From contig NC_064616.1 of NCBI RefSeq assembly GCF_023898315.1, positions 648,950,974 to 649,014,973 on the forward strand: 64,000 nucleotides of DNA, given 5' to 3'. This document shows, piece after piece, positions 34,500 through 47,319 of the stretch (the first letter of the stretch is position 1; each line of letters opens with the position of its first letter). The notes below the pieces were generated by a model. The model had not been told where the DNA came from and ran no database searches. It saw nothing but the letters and a program-made list of their open reading frames with translations. The stretch comes from Schistocerca nitens (lineage: Eukaryota; Arthropoda; Insecta; Orthoptera; Acrididae). The position numbers were made by a program, and so were the translations under genes.

Positions 34500-36000
34500 A
34501 CATATTCCACAAGCCATTATATGGTGCACAGTGGAGGGCACACATTCCACTACAGGTCGTTTCCTTTCCTGCTCCACTCACACATCGAGAAAGGGGAAAA
34601 GACTGTCTACAAGCCTCTTATGAGCTCTAATTTCTCTCATCTCATCTTCGTGGTCCTTAAGTGAAATGTACATTGGCGGCAGTAGAAACAATCAGGAATC
34701 GGCCTCAAATGCCAGTTCTCTAAATTTCCATGGTAATGCTCATGAAAAAAGAGTCTCATTTGAGTTCATGAAGCAACTCTGTAATATTTGCATGCTGACT
34801 GAACCTGCTGCTAACAAATCTAGCAGCATGCTTCTGAATTGCTTTGATGTCTTTTTTTAATCTGACCTCGTGGGGATCCCAAAGACTCGAGCAGTACTCA
34901 AGAATGGGTCACACTACCGTTCTATATGACGTTTCCTTCATCGATGCGCTACACCTTCGAAAAATTCTCCCAATAAAATCAAGTCAAGCATTTGCTTTTT
35001 CTAATAACCAACCTGACATCCTCATTCAATTTCATATTGCTTTGCAATGTTACACCTACATATTTACTCGATTGTGACTGTGTCAGACAGCACACTACTT
35101 ACGCTGTATCTGAACTTTTAAAAGATTGTTTTTCCCACTTGTCCTCATTAACTTCCATTTTTCTGCAGTTAGAGCATGCTGCCATTCATCAAACAAACTA
35201 CAATTCTGCTTAAGTCACCCTGTATACACCTACAGTCATTCAACAATGACACTTTCCCGCACACTACAGCATCATCAGCAAACAGCCGTAAATTGCTGTT
35301 TTCCCCATTTGTCACATCATTTATGTATACACAGAATAAGAACAGTCCTATAAGATTTTTTGGGGCACTCCCAAGGAAACTCCTTATCTCTGATGAACAC
35401 TCACTGTTGAGGACAATGTACTGTGTCTATTACTTAAGAAGTCTTCAAGCCGCTCACATATCTGGGAACTTAATCGATGTACCAAGCGAGGTGGCGCAGT
35501 GGTTAGCACACTGGACTCGCATTCGGGAGGACGACGGTTCAATCCCGTCTCCGGCCATCCTGATTTAGGTTTTCCATGATTTCCCTAAATCGCTTCAGGC
35601 AAATGCCGGGATGGTTCCTTTGAAAGGGCACGGCCGATTTCCTTCCCCATCCTTCCCTCACCCGAGCTTGCGCTCCGTCTCTAATGACCTCGTTGTCGAC
35701 GGGATGTTAAACACTAATTTCCTCCTCCTCCTCCTAATCGATGTACTCAGAATTTCATCAACAGTCTGCAGTGGGGCACTACATCAAACACCTGCCTGCT
35801 GCCCTCCATCCATGATTTGTGGGCTATCATGTGAGAAAAGGGTAAACTGAGTTTTGCATGAGTGATGCTTTCTAAATCCGTGCTCTTTTCTGGACAGACA
35901 CATCTCTGTATTTGGACTCAATACATGTTCAAGAATTCTGCAGCAGACTGATGTTGAAGAAATTGATCTATAATTATGTGGTTATGTTCTCTATGTGGGT
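34500..36000 (-). mobile_element. LINE (CR1/I-like) 3' half with nested SINE
   Basis: Minus-strand reverse transcriptase remnant. Near 35300-35230 it reads NLRLFADDAVVCGKV (catalytic FADD), followed by thumb and C-terminal segments (KYVGVTLQSNMKLNEDVRLV near 35070-35010) and 3' untranslated sequence to about 34500. Upstream fingers-region remnants extend to about 36000. Stops are frequent. An intact SINE is inserted at 35482-35734. Related to, but diverged from, the LINE at 9749-11090. Confidence 0.8.
35482..35734 (+). mobile_element. tRNA-derived SINE, near intact, with 11-bp TSD
   Basis: Flanked by perfect 11-bp repeats TAATCGATGTA (35471-35481 and 35735-35745) inside the minus-strand LINE. 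The head has an A-box-like GTGGCGCAGTGGTTAGCACA and a B-box-like GGTTCAATCCC. The body has GATTTCCCTAAATCGCTTCA, and the tail is (CTC)n. The good preservation and clean duplication make it one of the youngest insertions in the window. Older copies of the family lie at 25975 and 54985. Confidence 0.95.
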
Positions 36001-36015
36001 AGTTCCCTAGGTATA

Positions 36016-36240
36016 CTGTGATGGCTGCATTCAATAGGAGTAGCATCCTGCAATGGTATATGCACATTTTACAAGGTAGATATGGACCTGGGTTCCATGT
36101 AATGCTTCATAATGCCCAACCACACATGCCAGGCTTAATGGATGAGTACCTGCAACATCATGTGTCTACAGTAGTCAGTTCAATCTCCGGATTTATATTC
36201 AACAAAACATGCACAAGACACTCTAGGTCTGCTACAACCA
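36016..36240 (+). mobile_element. Tc1-like transposase fragment
   Basis: A 79-codon frame contains GPGFHVMLHNAQPHMPGL, which matches the second catalytic Asp block of Tc1-like transposases (usual form HDNARPH; here the Asp is replaced by His). A helical DEYLQHHVSTVV region follows, where the WPARSPDLNPIE block has been lost. No termini identified. Short and inactive. Confidence 0.55.
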
Positions 36241-36440
36241 TTGTGGACTACTACTGAATGCCAAAGGGCAGTTATCTAGCAATGTGAAGTGCTACTCAAA
36301 CAGTATTGGATGGCCTTATCACAATATGGAGAACCATTGTGCATCCGGTATTGCTGAAAAAAGAATTCACATCCTGTATTCAAATTTATATGCTACTGAT
36401 GGAGTAACACCATACATGGTAAGTGCCATTCATGTCTCTC

Positions 36441-37436
36441 ATTTGATTTTGTAATACACCTTGTATCCATATCAATGTATGCCATGTCACAATATTTCAA
36501 TGCAAAAACTACCGTGGTGTCTCATACTGTTTTGTAGACGTCAAAATGCTTTCAGTTATGGCCATTCTATTTTATTACCATTTTCACCTTGTTGTTAATT
36601 AATTTATTATGAATGCAATAACATATAACAACCACTTCCTTTTTAGTGATGATTCGAACTTGTTTCTTGCTCTCCACAAGTAACCAGAAACTTGTTGATT
36701 CACAACAAGCACTGATCAGCCACAAAGAACTGAAATGCTGAACAACAGCACACAGTTGACAGGGTTTGATTGGTACAGACTCTATCAACATGCATATCCT
36801 TCACATCACATTTCATGTACCCAACATGACTGATTTCATGGGGGCTTGGTGTCAAGTATGTATCCTCATATGCACGTAGTGTTTTATTTGTACACCAGAC
36901 ACGAGCTGGAAGTCATAACAGGGTGCACTACTGTCATGATTAACAGTTACTAAAGGTGAACAAATACCCATTTGTTCACATGACCTGCAGCAGGTCCTAT
37001 TTCATTTCATGTAAATATTTCAATACTGGAAAATGCTGCAGATATACCTGACAAGAGAAATTCATTGCTACACATTCTTTTTGAAGCACTCACATCCTTT
37101 CATCAACACATACTACAACTCACTTGACCAGATGATATTATTCAACGTTTCAAACATCCCATGTCAACAGCTCCCTAGCCTTACTGTGGTGGGTTGTTGG
37201 CAGAGAAACACAAGAGTGACACAATGGTTTTTGATTCTATGCCTGATGACACACTGTTGCCATCTGACACTGAAATGGCTGGCGAAATTCTGCACTGTTC
37301 TGTCTTATAGTTCCAGGTGGTTATAACTGAACTGGTGGTGTTTAGAAAACTACAGTGCAGGCTGTATACATCACAGGACACTATAACATGGCAAATATGT
37401 CCATTAATTGGTGCAAATGTGGAGACTGCTAAAATA
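36441..37436. other. Intron sequence, no gene recognised
   Basis: No supported coding frame or repeat boundary. A 97-codon plus-strand frame (37033) has no known motif. Confidence 0.45.
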
Positions 37437-38820
37437 ATTATAGTTCCACTCTCTGCCACCAGGTGAAAATATAGCACTGTATGTAGCCAGAATATGGTGT
37501 GGGTGCAGGAAAAGGGGAGGAACGCTCAAACACATGATAACGGTGACTCTGGTATATTTATCAGGATACGGTCACAAGTTACAATATGTGTTAAATATGG
37601 TCTCCCAACTCACTAACATGCTGCGTACTTAACACAGCATGGTCGACAGTTGCTCGCAGCATATCCAGTGCAATCAGAGTGATATGTCATTGTATGTTAC
37701 CTTTCAGATCATAAAGAGCCCAGATACATCCCTGATAGGCATGATCTTTGAGATACCCCCACAACCAGAAGTCACATGGATTTACGTCAGGAGATCTGGC
37801 AGGCCACGCATCTTGAAACTGCCTACAGATGATGATGTTGTTACCGAAGGTTTCTCGAAGCAAATATTTAACCTGGCAAGTAACATGTAGTGTCACCTCA
37901 TCTCGGATGAAAATAGCTGTGTGGACACAGTTGCATTCTTTCAAAGCTGAAATCACCTGTTGCAGAAGGAGATCCTTAAAACATACAGATGGCACTGTAC
38001 ACCAAACAGGCCCACGAGATTTCATCTCCTCAAAGAAAAATGAATCAAGAATGAAGGACTTCATGAAACCACATCATACAGTCACATAAGCTGTATGCAG
38101 TAAATGTTCCTGCACAACGTGGTGGAGCAGAACACCACATGCAGCAGTTCAGTGCATTCACGGCACAATGCAGAGTAAAATGTGCCTTGTCCATCCAAAG
38201 AATATTCCCTAGCCACATTGTCATCCATTTCCATGCATGCCAAAAAACTAAGGGTAAATTCATGATGTTGTAGCCTATTTTGCAGCAATGTAAAATGTGG
38301 GGAAAAATCTTTTGAACGGCTGACCACGGGAGAAACAATTCCTGTGACATAGCTCAAGCCATGGCTGCAGAATTTCAGGCAGGTGCTGGATGCTCAGCTA
38401 TGCCTACATCAACTTCATCAAGAACTGCCATGGGAATGGGCCGCTTCCCTCTCCCAGCTGCACCAATGAATTCACCATTTCTTCAAATTCCTTGTCATGT
38501 TCTTTAGCTCATTTATTGACATGGGCCTCTTTGTAGCTGTTTCCATCAGCATTATTCCTGCAATGTAGCGTTGCTATTGCTGCCATCCTGATAAAACAAC
38601 TTTACCACCAGTGCAAGGTCTTTCTTCTCAATAGCCATTGTGTTTCATATGGAAAACTTGATCTTCTTAATGCTTTACATCAACAGTCACTTCACAAAAG
38701 AAATCAACATGTGTTGCCAAGTGACAAACAGCATACATGTCAAAACAGGAAACATTTCACATTCTGATTGCTTACAGCACCATTATTTTCACCTGGTGAC
38801 AGAAAGTGGGACTACTGTAC
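37437..38820 (-). mobile_element. Mariner-like transposon with TIRs, decayed
   Basis: Inverted ends: CTCTGCCACCAGGTGAAAA near 37450 and the complement TTTTCACCTGGTGACAGA near 38787. The transposase reads on the minus strand from about 38640 (MAAIATLHCRNNADGNSY across noise). An N-terminal region, the catalytic core and an intact 125-codon frame (38064-37687) follow. That frame contains RDEVTLHVTCQVKYLL and the third block DAWPARSPDVNPCDFWLWGY, with LKDHAYQG after it. Asp after PCDF-type text is typical of mariner-like families. The first catalytic region near 38200 (GWTRHILL) is badly damaged. Inactive. Confidence 0.8.
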
Positions 38821-38927
38821 TCTGTGCTCACTAATTTTAGATTCCCATTGGAGGTCGGAAGTAAACATGCATCTGCACTGACAGTAGTGAATTCATAGCA
38901 AATCAAGGCATATCAGTTATATGAATG

Positions 38928-39300
38928 CTTGGTATCTGTTCTTTCAAAAACATTGTGTGGCAGCTGTCCTTTCAAAAGAACAGACATCACGCATTCATAT
39001 AATCGATACGCCTTGATGAGCTATGAATCCACAACCATCAGTGTGGATGCACATTTACATTCGACCTTCAGCGGGAATCTAAAACTAGTGAGCACGAAGG
39101 ACATGAACGGGGACTGTGGATAAGTGGTGGTGCAATGTGGGGATGTGAGTCAGTTGAGGTGCATGTCAAGATAATCTGCAGATTTGCGACTAACACTGTG
39201 TCCAGGTGACGCAGTGGTTAATTTAACTGCCAAGAAAGCAGGAATTCCTGGGTTTGAATCCCAGTCCAGCACACATTTTCACTCATTGCCACTAATTCTG
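38928..39300 (+). mobile_element. tRNA-derived SINE with recurring palindrome (copy 5)
   Basis: Carries the recurring palindrome (about 38936-38987, with an 11-bp insertion in the loop, GTATCTGTTCTTTC paired with AAAAGAACAGACATC). Further right is a plus-strand tRNA-like head at 39203-39285 with A-box-like GTGACGCAGTGGTTAA and B-box-like GGGTTTGAATCCC. Same family as the 16-17.7 kb cluster. Confidence 0.7.
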
Positions 39301-42300
39301 CGTAACATTGCTGCCCAGTATATTATGAGCAAGACTACTACTACCGGTAATCTTACTGCGGTATACATTCTCCTTTTATCAACAGTTAATTGAAGAGAAA
39401 AGCTGATAAACTTGCTTGCCAAAGAAAACCAGATTTTTATTATGAATTTCACACACAAACATTAAAGAACAATTCTCCTGGGCAGGAATGAATGTTATTT
39501 GCCTCTAAATTCACAAATAAAATTACAAAAATGTATTATTACAAAATTTACAATACTACATAAGACTTGGAGTATGTTTCATGGAAACAAAAGCTGCATG
39601 TGAAGAAGACACTGGCTGGAGATGACTCTCATGTCACAGTACAGAGTAGCATTACCAGATAATGATAAATGGATCACAATTTGGAGACTAAAGTATTAAT
39701 TTTATGTACGTGCTTCAGTTCTGATATATTAATATTTCTTACGGATATCTGCTGAGAAGAAACCACAAGACTGAATATAAATAAATGAGCAGAATTTGTG
39801 AATATAACCTTTGAGGTCACTGTTCACTGATTAAAACTGAAAACAGTATTTTTTCTAAATAAATGTAGCCAAAAGCAATCCACCACCTACCACATAGATC
39901 TACTTTTACAAGGCATTGTGTTAAAATACTAACAGGTTTTATGGGGGTACTTCAGCAATTTATTTTCAGCCAAGAAGTTTCAAACAAAGTTCAAATCAAC
40001 TGAGTTTGACTGAGCAACATTACTATGCCAGACCATTCCAACACATATTGAAAATAACCACATATTGATGCTGCATGAGATACATCTCAAAAGAAGATAA
40101 AGTTACCAAATACTAATTAATGTTGAAATTAAAAACCTATGCCATGGGTTCATAATGATTTTTTCAACATACATTCCACTGGACATTCTGTTACCACTTA
40201 TGGAAACTATGTTTTAATTTCATATACATGCTTCCAGGTAAGATGTCACAGCTTCCTGGGGATTTTATATAATTGTTTTGCCACCTAGTTTATATTTCTG
40301 GGAACAGAAATAAGACGTGGTAAACTCCATCTATTCTAAAGAATTATAAATTCTGATGGAGGAAAACACCAAGCATATATGAATATAAAAAACTGGGACT
40401 GACATTTAAAATTAAATTTTAAATTATTGTCTTACATTCAGATATTGGTCAAACATCATTTTATCAATTTGTTTAATGTTTCTATAATGTAACACCTTTC
40501 AGAATGAAGTTCATCTTCCACATTTTACAACTATCTTAAAATATGACATCTAAAGCCTCACAATTTTTACACACAACTTAAGCTTCCTAAATGTGTTGTT
40601 AACCATATGGAGAAGATTAAAATGTTTTGCCACAAATGGACTCAAAGTTGCATCTCAACCAGTCACAGTTATTACCTCTCCAATGGAATAATTACATTCA
40701 ATCCATTAAAAACTTGATTTGAGATTTAAAATGGAAAATGTATTTCTTTTGGGCATTCTGTCAGTATGTCAAATCTATGATTACATTAAAATTGTTACAT
40801 GTTTTCTTGCATTTTTCTGAGATGCAACCAAAGCAGTAATGCAAAACCCATAGTACCACTGATTTGCAACAGTACTGATGGTAGTGAACAGGTGTTTGTT
40901 GGACTAGTATTTCTGTAGCTGCATAGTGCACTTAAATCATGAAAAATAAACATACTCCCTGTAACTATGATAAATCAGTTAAAATCAGAAAACACAACAA
41001 TTAAAATTTAGCCTTGGAGTTAACTACAGAAGAATGTGAGAACAAGCTTAGGGTGAGAGGAGAACAACGATTTGAAATGATTTTAACCTGTCAGAACTAA
41101 ATATTCCTTGGCAAAAAGAAACGGATGGACATCACAGCAGGCAAATAAGACTCTTAATATAATGTACTGTACACTTTCTGTGGACTGTCAATCTATTTTT
41201 CAATGCTGCACCCCTAATAGCCTATTTATATCAACACTTTCTCCTGCTGCAAAGCCAAACAGACAAATTTTAACCAGGACAAGTATCGGTACTCACTCTT
41301 TTCTCTGCACAGAAGCTCCTGTTTTGCCTTTTGAAGTAAGTTACTTTTGCCTTTGTTACCTTGTTCCTCTTTCTCTTTCCATTACTTTCTTTTTCACTTT
41401 GGAACACGGTCTCCTTCACTCAACAAAGAAACATTCCTCTTGATAAGCAGAGTCTTATTTATGTGTACTTCCTTACGTCTGCTGCTTTATTTTCTTGTTT
41501 GCATTTCTGTATAATAATTATATGCAGCTAGAGTCTGATGATGAATAGATAAAAAAAAACTTTGTAAATTGGTCCTTCCCCACTAGCCACTTAAAATACT
41601 GGCTTACTCTCACATTAATTACTTTTCATTCTCCCTCTTTTCATATATTTTTCCCTTTTAACTCTCTTCACAAATTATCAATAAAAGTGCAATAGCTGGC
41701 AAAACTAGGGCATGATGTAACTTTTTGAATCTGCAAGCTAAACCACTGGGGAAAAAAAAAACAACAACAACAACACGAAGCTATTATATGAGGGCAGTTG
41801 CCTTCACAAATTATACACTGATGATGAAGATAATCATAAATCAGTAGATTTATCCTAAATGAGCGTTGTCATGGTACGTGCTATAGCTACTCACTACTAG
41901 CTAGATGTGTATTTCAAATAACAACTAATGAATCTGTTGGGTGCAGAATGAAGAGGTTTCTTTTTCGAATGACTGCTCATGGTATATACACAGAAAGTTC
42001 AACATTATGACACAGAAACAAAGGAAATGATGAAACTTCAGAAACACACCTTTTCTCCACTCTTGAAAAAGGAAGGCCAGGAAGGCTACTAACCATTGTT
42101 ATTATCATGATTTCTAAATGCATCAGTTTTTTACCATCCAAATTCCTTTTGAATATCCAATACCTGATTAGTATATGTGTAGTTTTCAAAAGGTAAAAAA
42201 TAAAGATCTGACTTTAATGACTTATCATTGATGAAGTTATCAGAGTTGGTGTGCATTTGTGTGTGTGTTTTATGGGTAGGGCTGGTTTAATGCCTTAACG

Positions 42301-43884
42301 ACACAAGTGGGTGCTTGGGGGACAAGAGGAACCGAAGTGCAAAATTTGTATGCAGGGAGTATCATAATCAGTAGCAAAAACTGGTGAAAGTATACAAGGG
42401 GGCGAGGAGGGGCATCAACACATGATATGTTCTTCAGTCGAACCTTGTCAAGGAATAAAGTGAAACCCTGATTTTACACTTTTCAAGGGACTAAAAAAAA
42501 TGGTGTGAAATATGAGAAAAGTTATGTACAGGATCCACCGTTGGCATTTTCATAGTTTATGTTTGATATATGTATATAACAAGCATTAAAATACTCATTA
42601 AGGATTTTTTATTATCTAATATAGGTTATCACTTTGCTTGGCCATTGAAACATTGGGAATTGGTAAATGTGTGGGAAATAAAAACCTTTGACTTAACTTC
42701 ATTAATCATAATCATTGTTTTTGGATAGCCTGCAAGTGTGTCATTCATTATTTAAATAATGAAACACTAAACCAGTCACATATTTTTTCACACATACCAT
42801 GACGTGTTTCAAGAATTTATTCTATGTCAAGTGCTAATATTTATTTAAGTATTTTGGGTGATGTTACCATGTGTGTTGTTCTGCTCCTCTTGCACTATAG
42901 TTATCTTTTTAAGATTATAAGGTATTCTGCCTCTTGTGTTACACAGAAAACCACACACGCACAAACCATCACTCACACTGTTTGTTTGTGAAATATCACA
43001 GTAAATACTTACGTAAATATTTGCACATGACAGTGAGAATCAATTCTCATAGCAAATCATGAAGGGAAAAACACACACTGGTGCAGTGTTTGATCTAAAC
43101 CAAAAACATTCAAGCAATGATTATTTAACTCAAAAAAATTTGAGAAATGCATAGAGAGCAAGGGGGTCAACTAGTGCTACAAGTGACCAAACAACGAAAC
43201 ACGTGAAATGTGTGTTAAGAATAAAATAGGCATCGTTATGATCACAACGATCATGAATCTGCGCATCCGCAGTAGAGACAGTTTGAAAACGGTTGTGGTC
43301 AGTCATATCTTCTGTCAAAAAAACCTAGTTATCTCCTTATCCACTACACTGAGTAGAGAGTGACAGCAGCAGAATTGTTTCAATTTAGATTTGTTGAGTA
43401 GAGCATGCTTGTGTCAAGAAACTTAACTATGTAACATAGTAATTTTATGTCAATTACGTCAGTTTTCTCTCGACAAACATTGTTGTATAAAGCATAACTG
43501 ACAAGAATATTACAAACATGTTAACGCAAAAATGGGTGCGAAATGATATTGTGAGCATTCGAAATTTGATGGGAGTGATAGAAAATGTTGTAAATGGTGG
43601 GAAAACATCAATTCCGCGAACGAAAAAGCAAAGTTCGACAGTAATACATTTTCACATGTACAGCAAACAAAAGTCAGACAAGTGCAGCATAAGGCTATAC
43701 ATTGTAAGCCATAGTTCAATTGGGTATGCACTTAGGACAGATGTGTATGCAAGGAAAGGGACACAGGTGCCATGAGTTATGATACTTTTTAGCATACTGT
43801 TCGAGAACTATTTTGACAAAGGTTGTATTCTATACATGCATCACTGTAACACACTTAAAGAAAAAAAAAAGAGCCACACCACAA
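39301..43884. other. Long repeat-poor intron stretch
   Basis: About 4.6 kb with no recognised transposon or exon. A plus-strand 111-codon frame at 41108 and an 85-codon frame at 43518 have no known motifs. Only short A-rich or CAA tracts (41750-41775) stand out. Confidence 0.5.
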
Positions 43885-44525
43885 CACATCTTGAACGAAA
43901 TATCCATATTATCCACTAACCAAATGGGACAGAAATTGGTAGATGGGATGTACATGGACATGCAAACATACGATTACAATTTCAGAAAAGCTGGATGATT
44001 TATGCAAAAGAAAGAGTTCCACAAACTGAGCACCTCTGGCCCTTATGCAAGCTGTTATACGGTTTGGCACTGTTTGAGAGAGTTGGTGGATGTCCTCCTC
44101 AGGGATATTGTGCCAAATCCTGTCCAACTGGTGTGACAGATCATCAAAATCCCAAGATGGTTAGAGGACCCTGCCCATAATGCTCTAAATGTTCTCAGCT
44201 GGGGAGAGATCCAGCTACTTTGCTGGCCAAGGTAGGATTTGGTAAGCATACAGAAAAGCTGTAGAAACTCTTGCCACGTGCAGGCAGTGAGTATCATGCT
44301 GACCTAAAGGCCCAGGATGGCTTGCCATGAAGGGTAGCAAAATGGGGTGTAGAATATCATCATTGTACTGCTCTGCTGTACAAGTGCTGCAAATGACAAT
44401 CAAATGGGTCCTGCTATGAAAATAAATGTGCACCACAGACCGTCACTCCTGGTGTCACGCCATATGAGAGGTAACAGTTAGGTTGGTATATCACCACTGT
44501 CCGGGCATCTCCAGACATGTCTTCG
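43885..44525 (-). mobile_element. Tc1-like copy, left arm of an inverted dimer
   Basis: Minus-strand copy of the 3' two thirds of the Tc1-like family seen at 23110. In the minus sense it begins near the GDARTVVIYQPNCYL-like coding region, passes ILHPILLPFMASHPGPLGQHDTHC and LTKSYLGQQSSWISPQLRTFRALWAG (third block region), and ends with the 3' untranslated part at about 43890. Head-to-head with the next copy; junction near 44525. Confidence 0.8.
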
Positions 44526-45095
44526 GGACTGGAATCTCACTGACTGGAGAACAATTGTCAGAGTGATGAGTACTGCTTTGAACTGAGCTTTGATGACCAG
44601 CATGACGTGTCTAAGAGACACCCCAGACAGTGGTGGGATACCAACCTAACTGTTGCCCATCACATGGCCCAACAACCAGAAGTGATGGTCTGTGGTGCCT
44701 TTTCATTTTATAGCAGGACCCCTTTGGCCGTCATCCACGGCATCCTTACAGCAAAGCGGTTGTCAACGATATTCTACACCCCATTTTGTTGCCCTTCATG
44801 GCAAGCCATATTGGGCTTACATTTCAGCAAGATAATGCCCACCTTAACACAGTGAATGTTTTACTGCTTGTATTCGTGGTTACCAAACCCCATCTGACCC
44901 ACCCAACAAGGTCACTGACCTCTCCCCAAATGAAAATGTTTGGAGCATTATGGGCAGGGCCCTCCAACCAGCTTTGGATTTTGATGATGTAACGCAACAG
45001 TTGGATAGAATTTGGTACAATATCCCTCAGCAGCACATCCAACAACTCTGTCAATCAATACCAAGCAGATTCCTTCATGATGTGTCTATTTTTGT
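44526..45095 (+). mobile_element. Tc1-like copy, right arm of an inverted dimer
   Basis: Plus-strand copy of the same family. A frame from 44607 has RHPRQWWDTNLTVAHHMAQQ, VMVCGAFSFYSRTPLAVIHG, then FQQDNAHLNTVNV (second Asp) in an overlapping frame, and LTSPQMKMFGALWAGPSNQL in the third-block region. Equivalent text lies in reverse in the left arm, so the pair can fold into a hairpin with arms of roughly 500 bp and moderate divergence. Confidence 0.8.
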
Positions 45096-45636
45096 CTTAA
45101 GAGTGTACATAACCAGCTGTATTTAATTATTTATTACACAGCAAGAAGTCATTAGGCCCTTGCATGTCAAAACAGAAACAATCATCCCCCAGCATTTGGT
45201 TGTCAAAACAAGAATAAAATATGGGGAATGAATTTTTCAAGAACAGATCTTGTTTCCACACATTCAACACAGTGCAACGGATATGAGTGGGCACCTGTGA
45301 GAGAACCAGTGGCTATAACAAAACCGTAAATAGTTTGCATCACAATATTCACATAGTATGAGCGAATAAATAAAATAACTGCTTATTATCCTTCTAAGTG
45401 AAAGAAATTCCAATGTAGATAAAATTGTGATTTCACTCATTTGTGATAAGCCTCCAAAGATAAACCACGTCTGAGCATTTCACACAATACCACATTCAAA
45501 GTTTTGCATTCACTATTACAATGCTGTGATCCTTTTTTGTTTAAAAATGTGCCACAATTGGCAGTCCGGTTACCTCATACATGATGTTTGAATAGTCTTG
45601 ACTGTATTAATAGATTTCAGGATCCCTTTTTGTAGC

Positions 45637-45694
<58 letters not shown>

Positions 45695-47248
45695 AACATA
45701 GTAATTGTAACAATCTCTGCTGTAACTATCAGAGCAACAATAAGTACTGTATTAATTACTGTGTTACCAGATAAATATCCTTTTATTGGCTATTGTACAT
45801 TCATGAAGCACTTACATGTTATAATAATTTAGTATGCAAGATTTGTGGATTTTTGTTTTTTTCTAACAGAATCAAAAAATGACAGTTCTGTTCTACTCCA
45901 CTCAAGTTCTCCTTCCCAGCTGGTACGTACAATTAATTATACACTCTCTCTTCACACTGTCATAGATATCAAATGTTCAGCTTGAATTCACTGTCACTGC
46001 AGTCAACAAGTGAGCATTTAAGAAACAGTACATGTACAAGTAATATCCTTATCAAAGAGAAAGTGCTAAGTTTGCAAAGTGAACCTATTTAGTTTCTGAA
46101 ATGATTGTACAGCAGAGCTACTATTTTGTTTCACACGATAAACTTACAATTAATAGTAAAGTTCTTTGTTTCTGCCATAAGAAAGTGAAATGTTAATATT
46201 TACTAACACATTGAGAGCCCAGAACCAAATTCTCAAACTGGAGAATCTGAGCATAATATTAAGAACAAATGAATTATGCTTTTTTGGCACAATTTAATGC
46301 TGACGACAACTGATCCACACTTCATTGGATCCACCCTAAGCACATATGAGGTGGTAATTTAAAGAATACAACAATAAAAATGCAAATTCATTCCTTGAAA
46401 TGGTTCTGGAATGCCTTTGCATAGTGGTAATATATCAATGTGGTAATATATCAATGTTCTTCACAATCAAGCTGCAACTTAGAAGATGCAAGGCAGTCAC
46501 CAAGAAATACCCCAAATATTAATTTCACCTTATAACCTGAATTAGTTTAAAATGAGATTGTTAAGCAACTTGGGCATACACTGCATGAAAATTGCACGTC
46601 AGTTTTCCACAGATACTTTCACCAAGATGTAAACACATCAAAACAAACATGCTGCACTCAAGAAAGTGAAAGGAGACATTAACAAGTGGCTTTCAGTTAA
46701 CACAAGATAAGCTCCTTCACCACAACAAGCTTCCATTATACCACAACAATGTCAAATGTTTTTTTTTTTTAATATAACAGTACCAGAAAATTGAAGCTCA
46801 CATAGGTAACCCCAATATCTCAAATCAATAAGCAAGCAAAGAGGTACCACGTGCCCTTGACTACTGTACCGAAGAAAATGCTGTACAATTGAGACTTCAC
46901 CATTATACGTTCATTTTATTTACAGCACGAAATCTCAGAGACAATTTGTGACTTACACTATAGGATAGCATTCTTGATACTTTTTACAGACTCAAATGAC
47001 TGTTGCATTCATCTCAAAAGTACAAATAACTTTCAAAAGGAAAATATTAAAATGCACACGGCAAAGGGAGGTTCAAATGCAAAATGGATCACAAATAAAT
47101 AAGTCACCACACTAATTTTCAAAGCATAACCTCCATGTATTGGAATGAGCAGGAGTTAACACAATGAGGAAACAAAGGGAAAACATTGATTTACTCATGC
47201 ACATACACACCAAATTTCTCCCACAGCAATATGATTGTATGAACTTAC
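45096..47248. other. Intron sequence, no gene recognised
   Basis: AT-rich, with a (CT)n(CA)n microsatellite at 45640-45691 and a small 18-bp tandem duplication near 46427-46455 (TGGTAATATATCAATG twice). No transposon or exon recognised. Confidence 0.5.
45640..45691. repeat. (CT)n(CA)n microsatellite
   Basis: CT run passing directly into about 16 CA units. Confidence 0.95.
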
Positions 47249-47319
47249 CTTCTCCATTCCTGTACTCCAGTGTATCACAGTCACTAGGCTGCTTCTTATT
47301 GCACTCATCACTTCCACGG
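47249..47319 (-). CDS. Eph: Eph exon: proximal juxtamembrane segment
   Basis: A 71-bp exon between acceptor (TTGCATTTCAG) and donor (GTAAGTTC from 47248). It encodes RGSDECNKKQPSDCDTLEY and then RNGE, preceded by one base that completes a Ser codon with the transmembrane exon and followed by a G that combines with the next exon's TG to give Val. The basic, Cys-containing linker just inside the membrane fits insect Eph proteins. The intron that follows is about 33.8 kb, far longer than those around the extracellular exons. Confidence 0.93.

Noticed and set aside
35176..35568. 130-codon plus-strand open frame
   Set aside because: It crosses the boundary between a minus-strand LINE and a nested SINE, so it is a chance frame.
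43240..43300. NRF1-like TGCGCATCCGCA near-palindrome as an internal promoter
   Set aside because: Single imperfect site with no CpG-rich context, no initiator and no following exon.
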